Counted from the stretch's first letter, positions 51,654-64,000 are shown. The stretch: 64,000 nt of DNA from Lysobacter sp. Root76 (GCF_001428685.1 NZ_LMIK01000004.1:314233-378232), one strand, 5' to 3'. Notes: generated by a model from the sequence alone, not told the origin. Numbers and translations are program-made.

Positions 51654-52673
51654 GTGGACAGCCAATGGATCAAGCCGAAGGCGGACGCGACCGCACCCAC
51701 CGTCGTGTTTGTGCACGGCATCATGTCGGACGGCGCCAGCGGCTGGAAAAACAAGAAGACCGGCGCCTATTGGCCGCAGCTGGCCGCCGATGAGCTGAGC
51801 GACGCCGGCGTCTACGTCTTCAGTTACCACAGCCAGTTCTTCGGCGGCCGCTTCCGCGTGACCGACGCCTCGGACGCGCTGTGGGACGAACTCAAGCGCC
51901 ACAACATCCTGCAATCACGCATTGTCGTGTTCGTGTGCCACAGCATGGGCGGCATCGTTACGCGGCGCCTGCTGGTGCAACGGCAAGGCGAGATCGCCGA
52001 GCAAGGCACCGTCATCGGTTTGTTCCTGGTGGCCTCGCCCTCGGCCGGCTCGCGCTGGGCGAACTTCTTCTATCCCGTCATCAATCTGCTCAGGCACGCG
52101 CAGGCGCAGATCCTCAAGGCCGGCGAGGACAACCAGTGGCTGACGACGCTGGGCACCGACTTCCGCAACCTGATCGCCCAGCCCAAACCGATGATCCGCG
52201 GCAAGGAACTGATCGAAGAACGCATCGCCTATGTGTGGTTCCTGCCGTGGATACGGCCGGTGGTCAGCCGGGACGAGGCCGACCGCTACTTCCCCCACTC
52301 CAGGGTGATCCCACGTTCCAACCACTCGTCCATCGCCAAGCCCGCTAACGCCCAGGCCGAACAGCACCTGCTGCTGACGGAGTTCGCGAACGAGCTGGTG
52401 CGCATCAGCTTCAGCACCACCTTGGAGCTGCCGGCCGGCATGACGTTTCGGCAAGCCGTCGAAACCTTCGCCGGCCTGGAGGGATGTACCACGCAGTATC
52501 CCGGGCTTAGCCAGGCCCAGCTCAAGACGACGATCCAGCAGGACGCCGAGGTCGGCGGCCCCGACATCGCGGCCGTGGTCGAATGCATGGTCGCCGTCTA
52601 CTTCGGCAGCGCCGCGCCGACGTTCCGCGTGACCGTTCAGGAGTGTGTTATCACCGTAGAGGGAGCGCCATGA
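51654..52673 (+). CDS. Lipase-like alpha/beta-hydrolase (DUF676/PGAP1-like)
   Basis: 339 residues from GTG 51654 with GGAGG six bases upstream. 'TVVFVHGIMSDGASGWKN' (oxyanion loop at 17-33), nucleophile Ser97 in 'VVFVCHSMGGIVTRRLL', as in DUF676/PGAP1-type esterases, and 'RSNHSSIAKP' for a likely catalytic His. The C-terminal ~100 residues, after ~235, form an extra domain similar to effector-associated modules found in bacterial conflict proteins ('FRQAVETFAGLEGC'); I note this as resemblance only. No signal peptide. Its stop overlaps the next ATG (ATGA). Confidence 0.85.
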   Translation: MDSQWIKPKADATAPTVVFVHGIMSDGASGWKNKKTGAYWPQLAADELSDAGVYVFSYHSQFFGGRFRVTDASDALWDELKRHNILQSRIVVFVCHSMGGIVTRRLLVQRQGEIAEQGTVIGLFLVASPSAGSRWANFFYPVINLLRHAQAQILKAGEDNQWLTTLGTDFRNLIAQPKPMIRGKELIEERIAYVWFLPWIRPVVSRDEADRYFPHSRVIPRSNHSSIAKPANAQAEQHLLLTEFANELVRISFSTTLELPAGMTFRQAVETFAGLEGCTTQYPGLSQAQLKTTIQQDAEVGGPDIAAVVECMVAVYFGSAAPTFRVTVQECVITVEGAP

Positions 52674-53095
52674 AGCGTCACTGCCAATGCCCCAGCCCGC
52701 CGGGCGGCTCGGTCACCTGCGACGCGCATCAGGTCGCGTACTGCAAAGTGGTGGCCGGCATCGTTTCCTCGGGTTGCCTGACGCCGCCGGAGGAGGAGGC
52801 GTACGCCGTGCGCGACCCCGAGCGAAACCTGTTAGCGCTGTTGCGGTGGACATTGGATGAGATCGACTTCTCCATGACCGGAAGCGACTTCACGGACGAA
52901 TCACTACTGGACGTCCTCATCGGCCCGGGCACGTACACGCAATGGTTGGATCAGATCCGCGCGGGCACCCCACTGCAACTCGAAGGCTGGGTGCGAGTGA
53001 ACGGCGAGTTCCAGCCATCGAAACTGGCGATCCGGGTACCCGAGCAGTACGGCGACCCGCGCCAGGTGGAACAGTACGGGTACGCCCCTGCATGA
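52670..53095 (+). CDS. Small Cys/His-containing protein coupled to the lipase-like gene
   Basis: 141 residues, translationally coupled to the preceding gene by ATGA. The N-terminus has 'RHCQCPSPPGGSVTCDAHQVAYCKV', i.e. four Cys and two His that could bind a metal. The rest is a soluble alpha/beta part with 'LLRWTLDEIDFSMTGSDFTDESLLDVLIG' and a C-terminal 'VPEQYGDPRQVEQYGY'. No family recognised. Being co-translated it may regulate, inhibit or assist the lipase-like protein. Confidence 0.72.
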   Translation: MKRHCQCPSPPGGSVTCDAHQVAYCKVVAGIVSSGCLTPPEEEAYAVRDPERNLLALLRWTLDEIDFSMTGSDFTDESLLDVLIGPGTYTQWLDQIRAGTPLQLEGWVRVNGEFQPSKLAIRVPEQYGDPRQVEQYGYAPA

Positions 53096-53459
53096 CGCGT
53101 CGCGGTGTGCTGGGCCACCCGTCGCCTTAATGAACCTGACCGCTTTTCGCGGGTATCCCGAGCCGATACGCGCTGTCCGGCTGCATCTTGGGTCGGGCAA
53201 GCGGAACTGCATGGGGGCTCGGTCCGCAGGCGCCGCAGCGAGGTCTGGCTGTCTGTCTGGCGGCCGGGGCATGCGCGTTGGCGGTAAACCGGTGATTCCC
53301 GACCGTCGGGGTGCAAAGACCCGGCCTCGAATCCCGACGGGCCGGGGGCCGGGCCGGCGGGGTGCGGTCGCCGCTTGCGAACGGGCGATCGCGTGGCCGG
53401 CAGGAGCCGCCCGCCAGCGAGACGGCCAGGCCCGGGTGTCACCCTCGCCGTCGCGCACA

Positions 53460-53691
53460 CGTTGACCTTGGGGCTGGCCTGGGCGATGGCGTGGTCCAGC
53501 ACGCCCTTGATGCGGGCCAGGTCTGCGTCGTCGGTGCATTTGACGTCGTCGATCAGCCGCGCGGCTTCGATGACGTCGGCGCCGTCGCTGGCGGTGACCG
53601 GCGGGCGGTTGTCGGCGGGCGGTGGCGCGGCTTGCACGCAGGCGGCCAGGAGCATCAGCGAGAGAACGATAAAGCAACGTGCGACGACCAT
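53460..53691 (-). pseudogene. 5' part of a lipoprotein gene, distal part degenerate
   Basis: ATG 53691 opens a convincing lipoprotein signal ('LMLLAACVQA') and a helix 'GADVIEAARLIDDVKCTDDADLARIKGVLDHAIAQASP'. After codon ~80 the frame stays open but becomes Arg/Ser/Pro-rich and runs 145 bp into the opposite-strand gene that ends at 53095, which is not plausible. I read this as a gene that has lost its end. 53096-53459 holds no gene I can support; it includes CCGTCGGG/CCCGACGG arms at 53303-53310 and 53333-53340. Confidence 0.5.
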
Positions 53692-53756
53692 GTCTGCATC
53701 CTTTGCTTGTGGAAAAGGGTGGCTGAACCGCGCCCTTTCCGGGGTCCATCGTGGTG

Positions 53757-53859
53757 TTACACGCCCAGCGGATCGGGCTTCTCCACATCGATTTTGTACC
53801 GCTTAATCGCCCGAACCACATCCTTGCCCGTCATCTTGCCTTCCACCGCCAGCGCCGCG
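53757..53859 (-). pseudogene. Duplicated 3' end of aceE
   Basis: The minus strand reads a diverged copy of the AceE C-terminus ('EGKMTGKDVVRAIKRYKIDV' then 'EKPDPLGV' and TAA). Over 96 bp it matches the true aceE end (54600-54695) at 87 positions. The frame upstream (right) of it is unrelated, so only the tail is present. Confidence 0.85.
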
Positions 53860-53894
53860 CCCCGGTATGGGCAACGCAGCAGTCGACCTTGACG

Positions 53895-54521
53895 TTACTT
53901 TTGAGTGACAGGCGCTGTCGTCCACTCCAAGGTTTTCAGCATCTTCTCGATCTGCTCCAAGGCCGCGCGATCCCCTTGCGGATAGGAGCCACCCACCGCC
54001 AGAAAGAAGTCGCCGTCGGGGACGACCCACATCACGGCTGACACGGCGAGCGCATCGCCGCTGGTGGTGGGTACGGTGTAGTCCATTGCGATGCGGCGGC
54101 TGCGGCGGCCCGCCACCACCACGTCCGTCGCCGGCGAGAGTTGCGCATCGGGGTACGCCTCCTTGATGCCCGAGGCCAGCTTGATCACGCCTTCTGCCGT
54201 CGGCTCGGGCATGCCCGCGAAGGAGTTGAGCATGATGTTGAGGGAAGGGTTAATGCCTTCGTGATGCCCCGCGTACTGAGCGATCACCACGGCGGGCTCG
54301 GTGTGGGCGATGACCTGCCGCTTGTATGCCTCGCTACCGAAATCCAGGCGCTCGAGGCGTTCGGCCTTTTGCTCGGCCGTGGCGAAGTGCCAGCTGTCCG
54401 GCTTGGTCAGGCGCAGGCCTAGCTCGACATTCTCGTAGAGGTTGCCGGATGGGTCGGCTGCGATGCCGGCGCTTATCGAGCAGAGCAGCAACAGCGTTGC
54501 TGCGATGAACTTCCTGACCAT
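53895..54521 (-). CDS. Secreted protein, PsbP/DcrB-like
   Basis: 208 residues with a signal peptide ending SAGIAAD. 'GNLYENVELGLRLTKPDSWHFAT' and 'AVMWVVPDGDFFLAVGGSYPQGDRAALEQIEKMLKTLEW' follow the pattern of the Mog1/PsbP/DcrB alpha/beta sandwich. Periplasmic, role unknown. It is the only gene between the aceE tail copies, on the same strand as aceE, so it may have arrived with the duplication. Confidence 0.82.
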   Translation of the reverse strand: MVRKFIAATLLLLCSISAGIAADPSGNLYENVELGLRLTKPDSWHFATAEQKAERLERLDFGSEAYKRQVIAHTEPAVVIAQYAGHHEGINPSLNIMLNSFAGMPEPTAEGVIKLASGIKEAYPDAQLSPATDVVVAGRRSRRIAMDYTVPTTSGDALAVSAVMWVVPDGDFFLAVGGSYPQGDRAALEQIEKMLKTLEWTTAPVTQK

Positions 54522-54556
54522 CCGCTTTCCTTAGCTTGCTCTGACTGCACTTAGCA

Positions 54557-54582
54557 AGAAGGCGACCTTGCGGCCGCCTTCT
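54557..54582. terminator. Hairpin downstream of aceE
   Basis: Perfect 8-bp stem AGAAGGCG/CGCCTTCT with a 10-nt loop, 10 bp after the aceE stop. Only a weak T run follows on the minus strand. Confidence 0.5.
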
Positions 54583-54592
54583 GCTTTCCAGC

Positions 54593-57298
<2,706 letters not shown>

Positions 57299-57479
57299 CG
57301 ATATCGCGGCCCCGTGGCCGCGCCTCGGAAGTGGGGGCGATTAGAGTTCGGAGTCTAACAAATGGGGGCGGTTGCGGCCTTGCTTGGGGTGTCGGACACG
57401 GTGGAATGGCGTGTTTCGGAGGTGGGTAGGCGCGGGGCGGGCGCGGGGCGGGTGCGGGCGGCGTGGGCGGGTGGGGTTC

Positions 57480-57555
57480 GATCGCGGCTTACGCCGCTCC
57501 CACAACGGCTAGGAGCCCGCTCGCGCTTCCTGTGGGAGCGGCATAAGCCGCGATC
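57480..57555. repeat. Inverted REP pair, upstream of RAYT
   Basis: Arms 57480-57504 and 57531-57555 are inverse copies of GATCGCGGCTTACGCCGCTC(CCACA) with one difference, separated by 26 nt. The whole 57299-57640 gap holds only this element and GC-rich filler. Confidence 0.9.
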
Positions 57556-57640
57556 GGCCACCTGCGTCGCGGCGAAATCCGACACGGATACAGGCAGTAG
57601 TCCGATCCATGCCGGGCCACTGGCTCGGCAGGCTGGTGCC

Positions 57641-58114
57641 ATGCGCCCGACACCCCGTTCCCTCCCCCACAGCGGCGACCTGCGCCGCGGCCGGCGTTCG
57701 GAGCCCGGGCGGGTTTACCTGATCACGTTCACCACCCATGGGCGACAGCCGCTGTTCGTTGAGGAAACGCTGTCGGCGGCCACGGTGGAGGCGCTCCTGG
57801 ACCGCCGTCTCTGGATGCGGTCGAGGCTGCTGGCGTGGGTGCTGATGCCCGACCACTGGCACGGGCTGGTGGAGCTGGGGCCGTGGGAGACGCTGCCGGA
57901 TCTGATGCGGCAACTGAAAGCGAATACGTCGCGGCGGGTGCGTGCGGTGGAGCCGGGCTTGTCCGGGGTGTGGGCACCGGGCTACCACGACCGTGCGTTG
58001 CGGCATCAGGAATCTTTGATCGACGCGGCGCGGTACGTGGTGCTGAACCCGGTGCGGGCGGGATTGGTGCGCCGGGTGCGGGACTATCGGTATTGGGGGG
58101 CTGTTTGGGCGTGA
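57641..58114 (+). CDS. rayT: REP-associated tyrosine transposase (RAYT)
   Basis: 157 residues from ATG 57641. Y1 transposase landmarks: 'YLITFTTHGRQPLF', HUH motif His-Trp-His in 'LMPDHWHGLVEL', and the catalytic Tyr in 'ARYVVLNPVRAGLV'. Such enzymes of the IS200/IS605 superfamily bind and cut REP hairpins as single strands and are thought to spread REPs. Here inverted REP pairs flank both ends, so gene plus repeats form one unit. It is probably a domesticated single copy rather than an active IS. Confidence 0.95.
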   Translation: MRPTPRSLPHSGDLRRGRRSEPGRVYLITFTTHGRQPLFVEETLSAATVEALLDRRLWMRSRLLAWVLMPDHWHGLVELGPWETLPDLMRQLKANTSRRVRAVEPGLSGVWAPGYHDRALRHQESLIDAARYVVLNPVRAGLVRRVRDYRYWGAVWA

Positions 58115-58122
58115 GGGTGCGC

Positions 58123-58193
58123 GATCGCGGCTTACGCCGCTCCCACAGGAAGCTGGGAGCGATGCTGTCTGTGGGAGCGGCGTAAGCCGCGAT
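58123..58193. repeat. Inverted REP pair, downstream of RAYT
   Basis: Arms 58123-58147 and 58170-58193, same sequence as the pair at 57480, loop of 22 nt. The RAYT stop is 9 bp before the first arm. Confidence 0.9.
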
Positions 58194-58257
58194 GAACCAG
58201 ATACGCCAACGAGGTTCCGATGGAGCGATATTCTCGGTCGACGGCGTGTCCCTGGCT

Positions 58258-58587
58258 TCAGGCCGGCGCGCGATGCAGCAGCACGATGCCGGCGACGATC
58301 AGGGCGACGCCGCCGATGCGCAGGGGGTTGAGGGTTTCGCCGAAGACGGCGGCGCCGAGCAGGACGGTGCCGGCGGCGCCGATGCCGGTCCACACCGCGT
58401 AGGCGCTGCCCACGGGTAACGCGGTCAGGGCGCGGCCCAGCAGGTAGACGAAGGCGGCCAGGGCGATCAGCGACAGCACGGTCCAGCCGGGCCGGGTGTA
58501 GCCCTGCGACAGCTTCATCGACGCCGCCCAGGCGACGTCGATGAAGCCGGCGGCGATCAGCAGCAGCCAGGCGGTGCTGAGTTTCAT
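58258..58587 (-). CDS. sugE: SMR-family exporter, SugE/Gdx-like, with Glu-to-Asp change
   Basis: 109 residues, four membrane helices. 'LPVGSAYAVWTGIGAAGTVLLG' and 'GETLNPLRIGGVALIVAGI' match SugE/Gdx, the guanidinium exporter group of small multidrug resistance proteins. The helix-1 Glu that binds proton and substrate (Glu13 in E. coli Gdx, AGLLEVVWA) is Asp17 here (AGFIDVAWA). Functions as an antiparallel dimer in the inner membrane. Its ATG overlaps the GST stop (ATGA), so the two are co-translated. Confidence 0.9.
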   Translation of the reverse strand: MKLSTAWLLLIAAGFIDVAWAASMKLSQGYTRPGWTVLSLIALAAFVYLLGRALTALPVGSAYAVWTGIGAAGTVLLGAAVFGETLNPLRIGGVALIVAGIVLLHRAPA

Positions 58588-59207
58588 GCGGCGACCTGCG
58601 CCTGCGGCGCGCGCTCGGCCTGCAGGGCTTCGGCCACGCTGGGACGGGCGCGGATGCGTTCGAGGTAGGCGGCCAGGTGCGGGGTGTCGTCCAGCGGCAG
58701 TTTCAGCGCGCGCGACCAGTCGGCGATGGTGAACAGGTAGGCGTCGGCGATGCTGAAGTCGTCGCCGAGCAGGAAGGCATGGCCGGCCAGGTGACGGTCG
58801 ACCAGGGCCAGGCGCGGCGCCAGGCGTTCGCGCGCGACCGCGCCGGGCTGGTCGCCGTACTCGGGGTGGAACAGCCAGGGGCTGTAGGTCTTGTGCAGCT
58901 CGGTGGCGATGTAGGTCAGCCAGCTCAGCAACTCGGTGCGGCGCGCTTCCGGCGCGATCCGGCCGCTGGGGTCCAGGCCGCCGAGGTGGCTGAGGATGGC
59001 GACGCCTTCGCGCAGCAGGCGGCCGTCGTCGAGTTGCAACACCGGCACGTAGCCCAGCGGGCTGAGTTGGCGGAAGTCGCGGCCGTCGGCGACCAAGACC
59101 GGGTTGGGGCCGATGCGCACGCGCTGCAGTTCGACCGGCAGGCCGAGTTCGCGGATGACCAGGTGGGCGGCGAAGGAGCAGGTGCCGGGGGTGTAGTAGA
59201 GCTTCAT
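58584..59207 (-). CDS. Glutathione S-transferase family protein
   Basis: 207 residues from ATG 59207. 'KLYYTPGTCSFAAHLVIRELGLPVEL' has the Cys/Ser active-site region of beta-class bacterial GSTs (TPGTCS), 'GYVPVLQLDDGRLLREGVAILSHLG' the glutathione turn, and the C-terminal 'DDFSIADAYLFTIADWSRAL' helix. Cytoplasmic detoxification is likely. Coupled with the SMR exporter: conjugation followed by export is a reasonable reading, not proved. Divergent from a LysR gene. Confidence 0.93.
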   Translation of the reverse strand: MKLYYTPGTCSFAAHLVIRELGLPVELQRVRIGPNPVLVADGRDFRQLSPLGYVPVLQLDDGRLLREGVAILSHLGGLDPSGRIAPEARRTELLSWLTYIATELHKTYSPWLFHPEYGDQPGAVARERLAPRLALVDRHLAGHAFLLGDDFSIADAYLFTIADWSRALKLPLDDTPHLAAYLERIRARPSVAEALQAERAPQAQVAA

Positions 59208-59300
59208 GGCGGAGTCCGATGCGTGAGGGGAACGGGAGCCGTTACCCTGCGCGCAGGCCCGCGCCGCGAGTACCGGCGCCACGACAAGGATTACTTGCGG

Positions 59301-60167
59301 ATGCGACACGATCGGCTGTCCCTGGAGGATCTGGAACTGGTGCGCGCGATCGGCGCCAGCGGCAGTCTGAGCGGCGCGGTGCGCTTGCTGGAGGTCGATC
59401 ATTCCAGTGCGTTCCGGCGCCTGGCCGCGATCGAGGCGCGCGCGGGCGCGGCGCTGTTCCGGCGCAGCCGCCGCGGCTACACGCCGACCGAGGCGGGCGA
59501 GCTGGTGATGGTCGCCGCGCAGCGGATGCTGGCGGATGCGGAGCACCTGTCGCGGCAGTTGGCCGGACAGGATGCGCGCGCGGAGGGGCGTATCCGCATC
59601 ACGATTCCCGACACCTTGGCGGCGGTCGCGGCGCGGATGTGCGCGGAATTCCGGCGTGCGCATCCGGCGCTGCGTTGCGACCTGATCGTGGCCAATGCGT
59701 TTTCGAGCCTGCAGCAGCGCGATGCCGACGTAGCCCTGCGCGCCAGCGAGGCGCCGCCGGAGGGCTTGTCGGCCAGGCGTTTGGCGAGCATCGCGACCGC
59801 GGCCTATGCCGCGCGGGGTGCCGGCGACCGCAGTCCGATTCCGGGCGGTGACTGGGTCGGGTTCGATGAGGCGCTGGCGCATCTGGCGTCGGCGCGCTGG
59901 TTGCAGCGGCAGGTGCCGGAGGCGCGCATCGCGATGCGGGTCAATTCGCTGCCGGCGGCGCTGGCGGCCTGCCAGGCCGGGCTCGGACGGGCCTTGTTGC
60001 CGTGCTATTTCGCCGACGAGGCCAAGGGCTTGAAGCGCTTGTCCGAGGCCTTGCCGGATGTGCGCACGGAGTTGTGGTTCGCGACGCATCCGGATCTGCG
60101 GCGGTCGGCGAAGGTGCGGGTGCTGCGGGAATTCGCGGTGGCCTGGATGGGACGGGAGTTGGGATAG
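59301..60167 (+). CDS. LysR-family transcriptional regulator
   Basis: 288 residues from ATG 59301. DNA-binding domain 'SLEDLELVRAIGASGSLSGAVRLLEVDHSSAFRRLAAIEARAGAALFRRSRRGYTPTEAG' and an effector-binding half with 'ARIRITIPDTLA'-like start and 'RDADVALRASEAPPEGLSARRL'. Sits opposite the GST/SMR operon, 93 bp away, so it is the likely regulator of that operon. A longer upstream frame runs antisense to the GST gene and is rejected. Confidence 0.92.
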   Translation: MRHDRLSLEDLELVRAIGASGSLSGAVRLLEVDHSSAFRRLAAIEARAGAALFRRSRRGYTPTEAGELVMVAAQRMLADAEHLSRQLAGQDARAEGRIRITIPDTLAAVAARMCAEFRRAHPALRCDLIVANAFSSLQQRDADVALRASEAPPEGLSARRLASIATAAYAARGAGDRSPIPGGDWVGFDEALAHLASARWLQRQVPEARIAMRVNSLPAALAACQAGLGRALLPCYFADEAKGLKRLSEALPDVRTELWFATHPDLRRSAKVRVLREFAVAWMGRELG

Positions 60168-60834
60168 AGGCTTGGGCGCGTTGCCGTGACGACGGCGGCA
60201 TCGCTTTCTGTGGGAGCGGCTGCTGGCTCTGGGGTAGGAGCGGCGTGAGCCGCGACCTGCGCGGGCAGCCGGAGGCGTGTGATGGCCTGAGGTGCGCGGT
60301 GGCCGATGGTGCGTGGTCGCGACTTACGTCGCTCCTACCCCACGACAGGCGGCTGTTGCCACCGCTGCGTCGTTGCAGTCTGTGGGAGCGGCGTGAGCCG
60401 CGATTGCGCGGCTTCGGATGGGACGAAATCGCGGCTTACGCCGCTCCCACAGGAAGCCAGGGACCGACATAACAGGAAGCAGGGGCTGGCCTTGGGATAG
60501 GAGCGGAGCAGGCAGTGACCTGCGCGAGCGGCCGAAGGGACGTGGTCGCGACTTACGTCGCTCCTACCCCACAGCAGGCGGCTGTTGCCACCGCTGCGTC
60601 GTTGCGGTCTGTGGGAGCGGCGTGAGCCGCGATTGCGCGGCTTCGGATGGGACGAAATCGCGGCTTACGCCGCTCCCACAGGAAGCAGCAGGGACCGAGC
60701 TTGGGATAACAGGAAGCAGGGGCTGGCCTTGGGATAGGAGCGGAGCAGGCCGTGACCTGCGCGAGCGGCCGGAGGGACGTGGTCGCGACTTACGTCGCTC
60801 CTACCCCAAAGCGGTAGCGGGCCTTGTATGGAGC
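60168..60834. repeat. REP array with 229/237-bp tandem units
   Basis: At least nine REP-type arms (GTGGGAGCGGCGTGAGCCGCGA, GGTAGGAGCGGCGTGAGCCGC, and their inverses). A long unit beginning CGTGGTCGCGACTTACGTCG occurs at 60312, 60541 and 60778, giving periods of 229 and 237 bp; the first two are nearly identical apart from an 8-bp insertion, the third is cut short. No gene in this 667-bp stretch. Confidence 0.9.
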
Positions 60835-61848
60835 TCAGGCCTGGTGCAGGCCGAACCAGCTGCGCGGGAGCAGCAGCTTCAGCGCGCGCTCGGCGCTCTT
60901 GCGGCGCAGGCCGGGCTGCAGCAGGCCGCGCAGCACCGGGCCCAGCCAGTGGCGGCGCTTGTGCTTGAGGATGGCTTCGCGGGCGTCGGCTTCGATGCGG
61001 TACATCGCCAGCACGTTGCGGGCGTCGCGCAGCGGGCGGCCGCGCAGTTCGGGCATCTGCCGCAGGCAGTGTTCGAGGTCGGCGGCGGTGCCGCGGTAGA
61101 ACTGCACGGTGCGTTCGTAGCGACGGCGCACCGCGACTTCGGGCGCTTCGTCGCGGGCGAACACGCAGCCGCTGACGCTGCCGGGGTGGCGGCGGTACTG
61201 CAGCAGCGGTTGGCGCAGGCACAGCGACTGCCCGAGCAGGGCGCCGCGCAGGCTCAGGGCGTTGTCTTCGATCGGACCGAGCAGCGGGCCGAAGCGGTCG
61301 TAGACCTCGCGCCGGAACGCGAGGGTGGCGCCGAGCAGGCCGATCAGGCGGCCCACGCGCACGTAGTAATCGAGCTCGTAGCGCTCCGGGCGGCGCCGGA
61401 AGCGGATGTCGATGCGTTCGCCGTCGGCGTCGATGCAGTCGAAGTCGCTGCCCAGCACCATCGCCTCGGGCGCTTCCGCGAACGCGCGCAGGATGGTCGC
61501 GACGCGTTCGGGGTAGGCGATGTCGTCGCCGGCCATCATCACCACGACCTCGCCGCGCACCAGCGCCATGGCGTCGTTGAAATGCGCGGCGACGCCCAGG
61601 TTGCGCGAGGTGCGGCGCACGCTGACGTCGTGGATGCCGCGGTACTCGGCGACGATCTGGCGGGCGATCTCGAAGGTGCCGTCGTCGGAGCAGTCGTTGG
61701 AGACGACGATTTCGCAGGGCACGGTCTGGGCGAACGCGCCCGCCAGTGCCGCGCGGATGTAGCCGGCGTCGCGGTAGCACAGCAACAGCACGCTGACCGC
61801 GGGTCTGACCGCGGTCGTCGGCGTGATGCAGGCGCCCCCCTCGCCCAT
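60835..61848 (-). CDS. Family 2 glycosyltransferase
   Basis: 337 residues. GT-A fold: 'VSVLLLCYRDAGYIRAALAGAFAQTVPCEIVVSNDCSDDGTFEIA', metal/sugar-nucleotide site 'MMAGDDIAYPERVATIL', and an acceptor part with 'EDNALSLRGALLG'. The basic C-terminus (~275-337) may lie on the membrane. Cytoplasmic, probably builds a surface polysaccharide or decorates a lipid carrier; no other glycan genes are near. Starts 12 bp after maeB on the same strand. ATG 61848 has no clear Shine-Dalgarno. Confidence 0.9.
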   Translation of the reverse strand: MGEGGACITPTTAVRPAVSVLLLCYRDAGYIRAALAGAFAQTVPCEIVVSNDCSDDGTFEIARQIVAEYRGIHDVSVRRTSRNLGVAAHFNDAMALVRGEVVVMMAGDDIAYPERVATILRAFAEAPEAMVLGSDFDCIDADGERIDIRFRRRPERYELDYYVRVGRLIGLLGATLAFRREVYDRFGPLLGPIEDNALSLRGALLGQSLCLRQPLLQYRRHPGSVSGCVFARDEAPEVAVRRRYERTVQFYRGTAADLEHCLRQMPELRGRPLRDARNVLAMYRIEADAREAILKHKRRHWLGPVLRGLLQPGLRRKSAERALKLLLPRSWFGLHQA

Positions 61849-61860
61849 GTCAGCGCTGCG

Positions 61861-64000
<2,140 letters not shown>

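Noticed and set aside
53303-53340. tRNA or T-arm-like sequence (CTCGAATCCCGAC with flanking stem)
   Set aside because: No acceptor stem, D-arm or anticodon arm of proper spacing; only an isolated 8-bp inverted repeat.
53130-53465. Plus-strand 111-codon ORF in the degenerate region
   Set aside because: Arg/Gly/Pro/Ser-rich composition, no SD and no recognisable motif.
57299-57640. Upstream extension of the RAYT frame through the REP pair
   Set aside because: Translation of the REP palindrome is not part of any RAYT; the family starts at the MRPTPRS... ATG.
60168-60834. CRISPR array
   Set aside because: The repeats are palindromic REPs inside large tandem blocks, spacing is irregular, and the spacers are themselves repeated.
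61820-61848. ATC start for the glycosyltransferase (GAGGGGG then eight bases then ATC)
   Set aside because: An ATG is available seven codons earlier and nothing essential is lost either way, unlike the kinase case.

Overview
The window looks like a chromosomal segment of a high-GC gammaproteobacterium of the Xanthomonadaceae, most probably Lysobacter or a close relative. Four things point there: very GC-rich third codon positions throughout; an effector with the Xanthomonadales VirB-interacting C-terminal domain (XVIPCD) beside a lysozyme-inhibitor-like lipoprotein; REP palindromes of the GTGGGAGCGGCGTAAGCCGCGA type with a resident RAYT transposase; and family members typical of this clade (DUF3247, DUF3297). 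Species assignment is inference. I see no rRNA, tRNA, CRISPR array, complete IS element or prophage.

Layout. 0-8.6 kb holds housekeeping and accessory genes: a PepSY-like protein, a TetR/hot-dog thioesterase/MaoC hydratase operon, a MATE pump, cold-shock protein cspA, msrB, three small conserved proteins and a ProY-like amino-acid permease. 8.8-11.4 kb is a DUF1800/DUF1501 pair with a Tat-type signal. 11.4-15.6 kb is an unusual two-gene operon: a 760-residue protein of unknown fold followed by a membrane protein with two complete alpha/beta-hydrolase domains. 15.8-19.3 kb carries a TetR-controlled oxidoreductase and a SAM methyltransferase preceded by a coupled 35-residue ORF. A response regulator with a GGDEF domain and a very large hybrid histidine kinase (CHASE, three PAS, HisKA, HATPase, two REC, HPt) form one operon at 18.4-24.2 kb, so that a periplasmic signal probably feeds c-di-GMP synthesis. 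The kinase appears to start at an ATC codon.

24.4-38.8 kb is a mosaic of regulators with adjacent enzymes (ArsR, several LysR) and secreted proteins: amidohydrolase, DJ-1-like protein, SDR, VOC protein, arylamine N-acetyltransferase, PcaD-like lactonase, RcnB-like protein. 38.8-53.7 kb is the most accessory-looking stretch: an 822-residue helical protein with a long hydrophobic segment (possible pore former), small secreted proteins, an AraC regulator, a putative type IV secretion effector/immunity pair (45.4-47.5 kb), a LamG protein with a candidate cysteine-hydrolase domain, and a lipase-like protein coupled to a small Cys/His-containing protein.

53.7-57.3 kb contains aceE and, 740 bp beyond its end, a diverged second copy of its last 96 bp, with one secreted-protein gene between the copies. 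57.4-60.8 kb has a RAYT gene framed by inverted REP pairs, a GST/SMR-exporter operon in which the exporter's key Glu is Asp, a LysR regulator, and a REP-rich array with a 229/237-bp repeat period. A family-2 glycosyltransferase and the C-terminal three-quarters of malic enzyme MaeB close the window.
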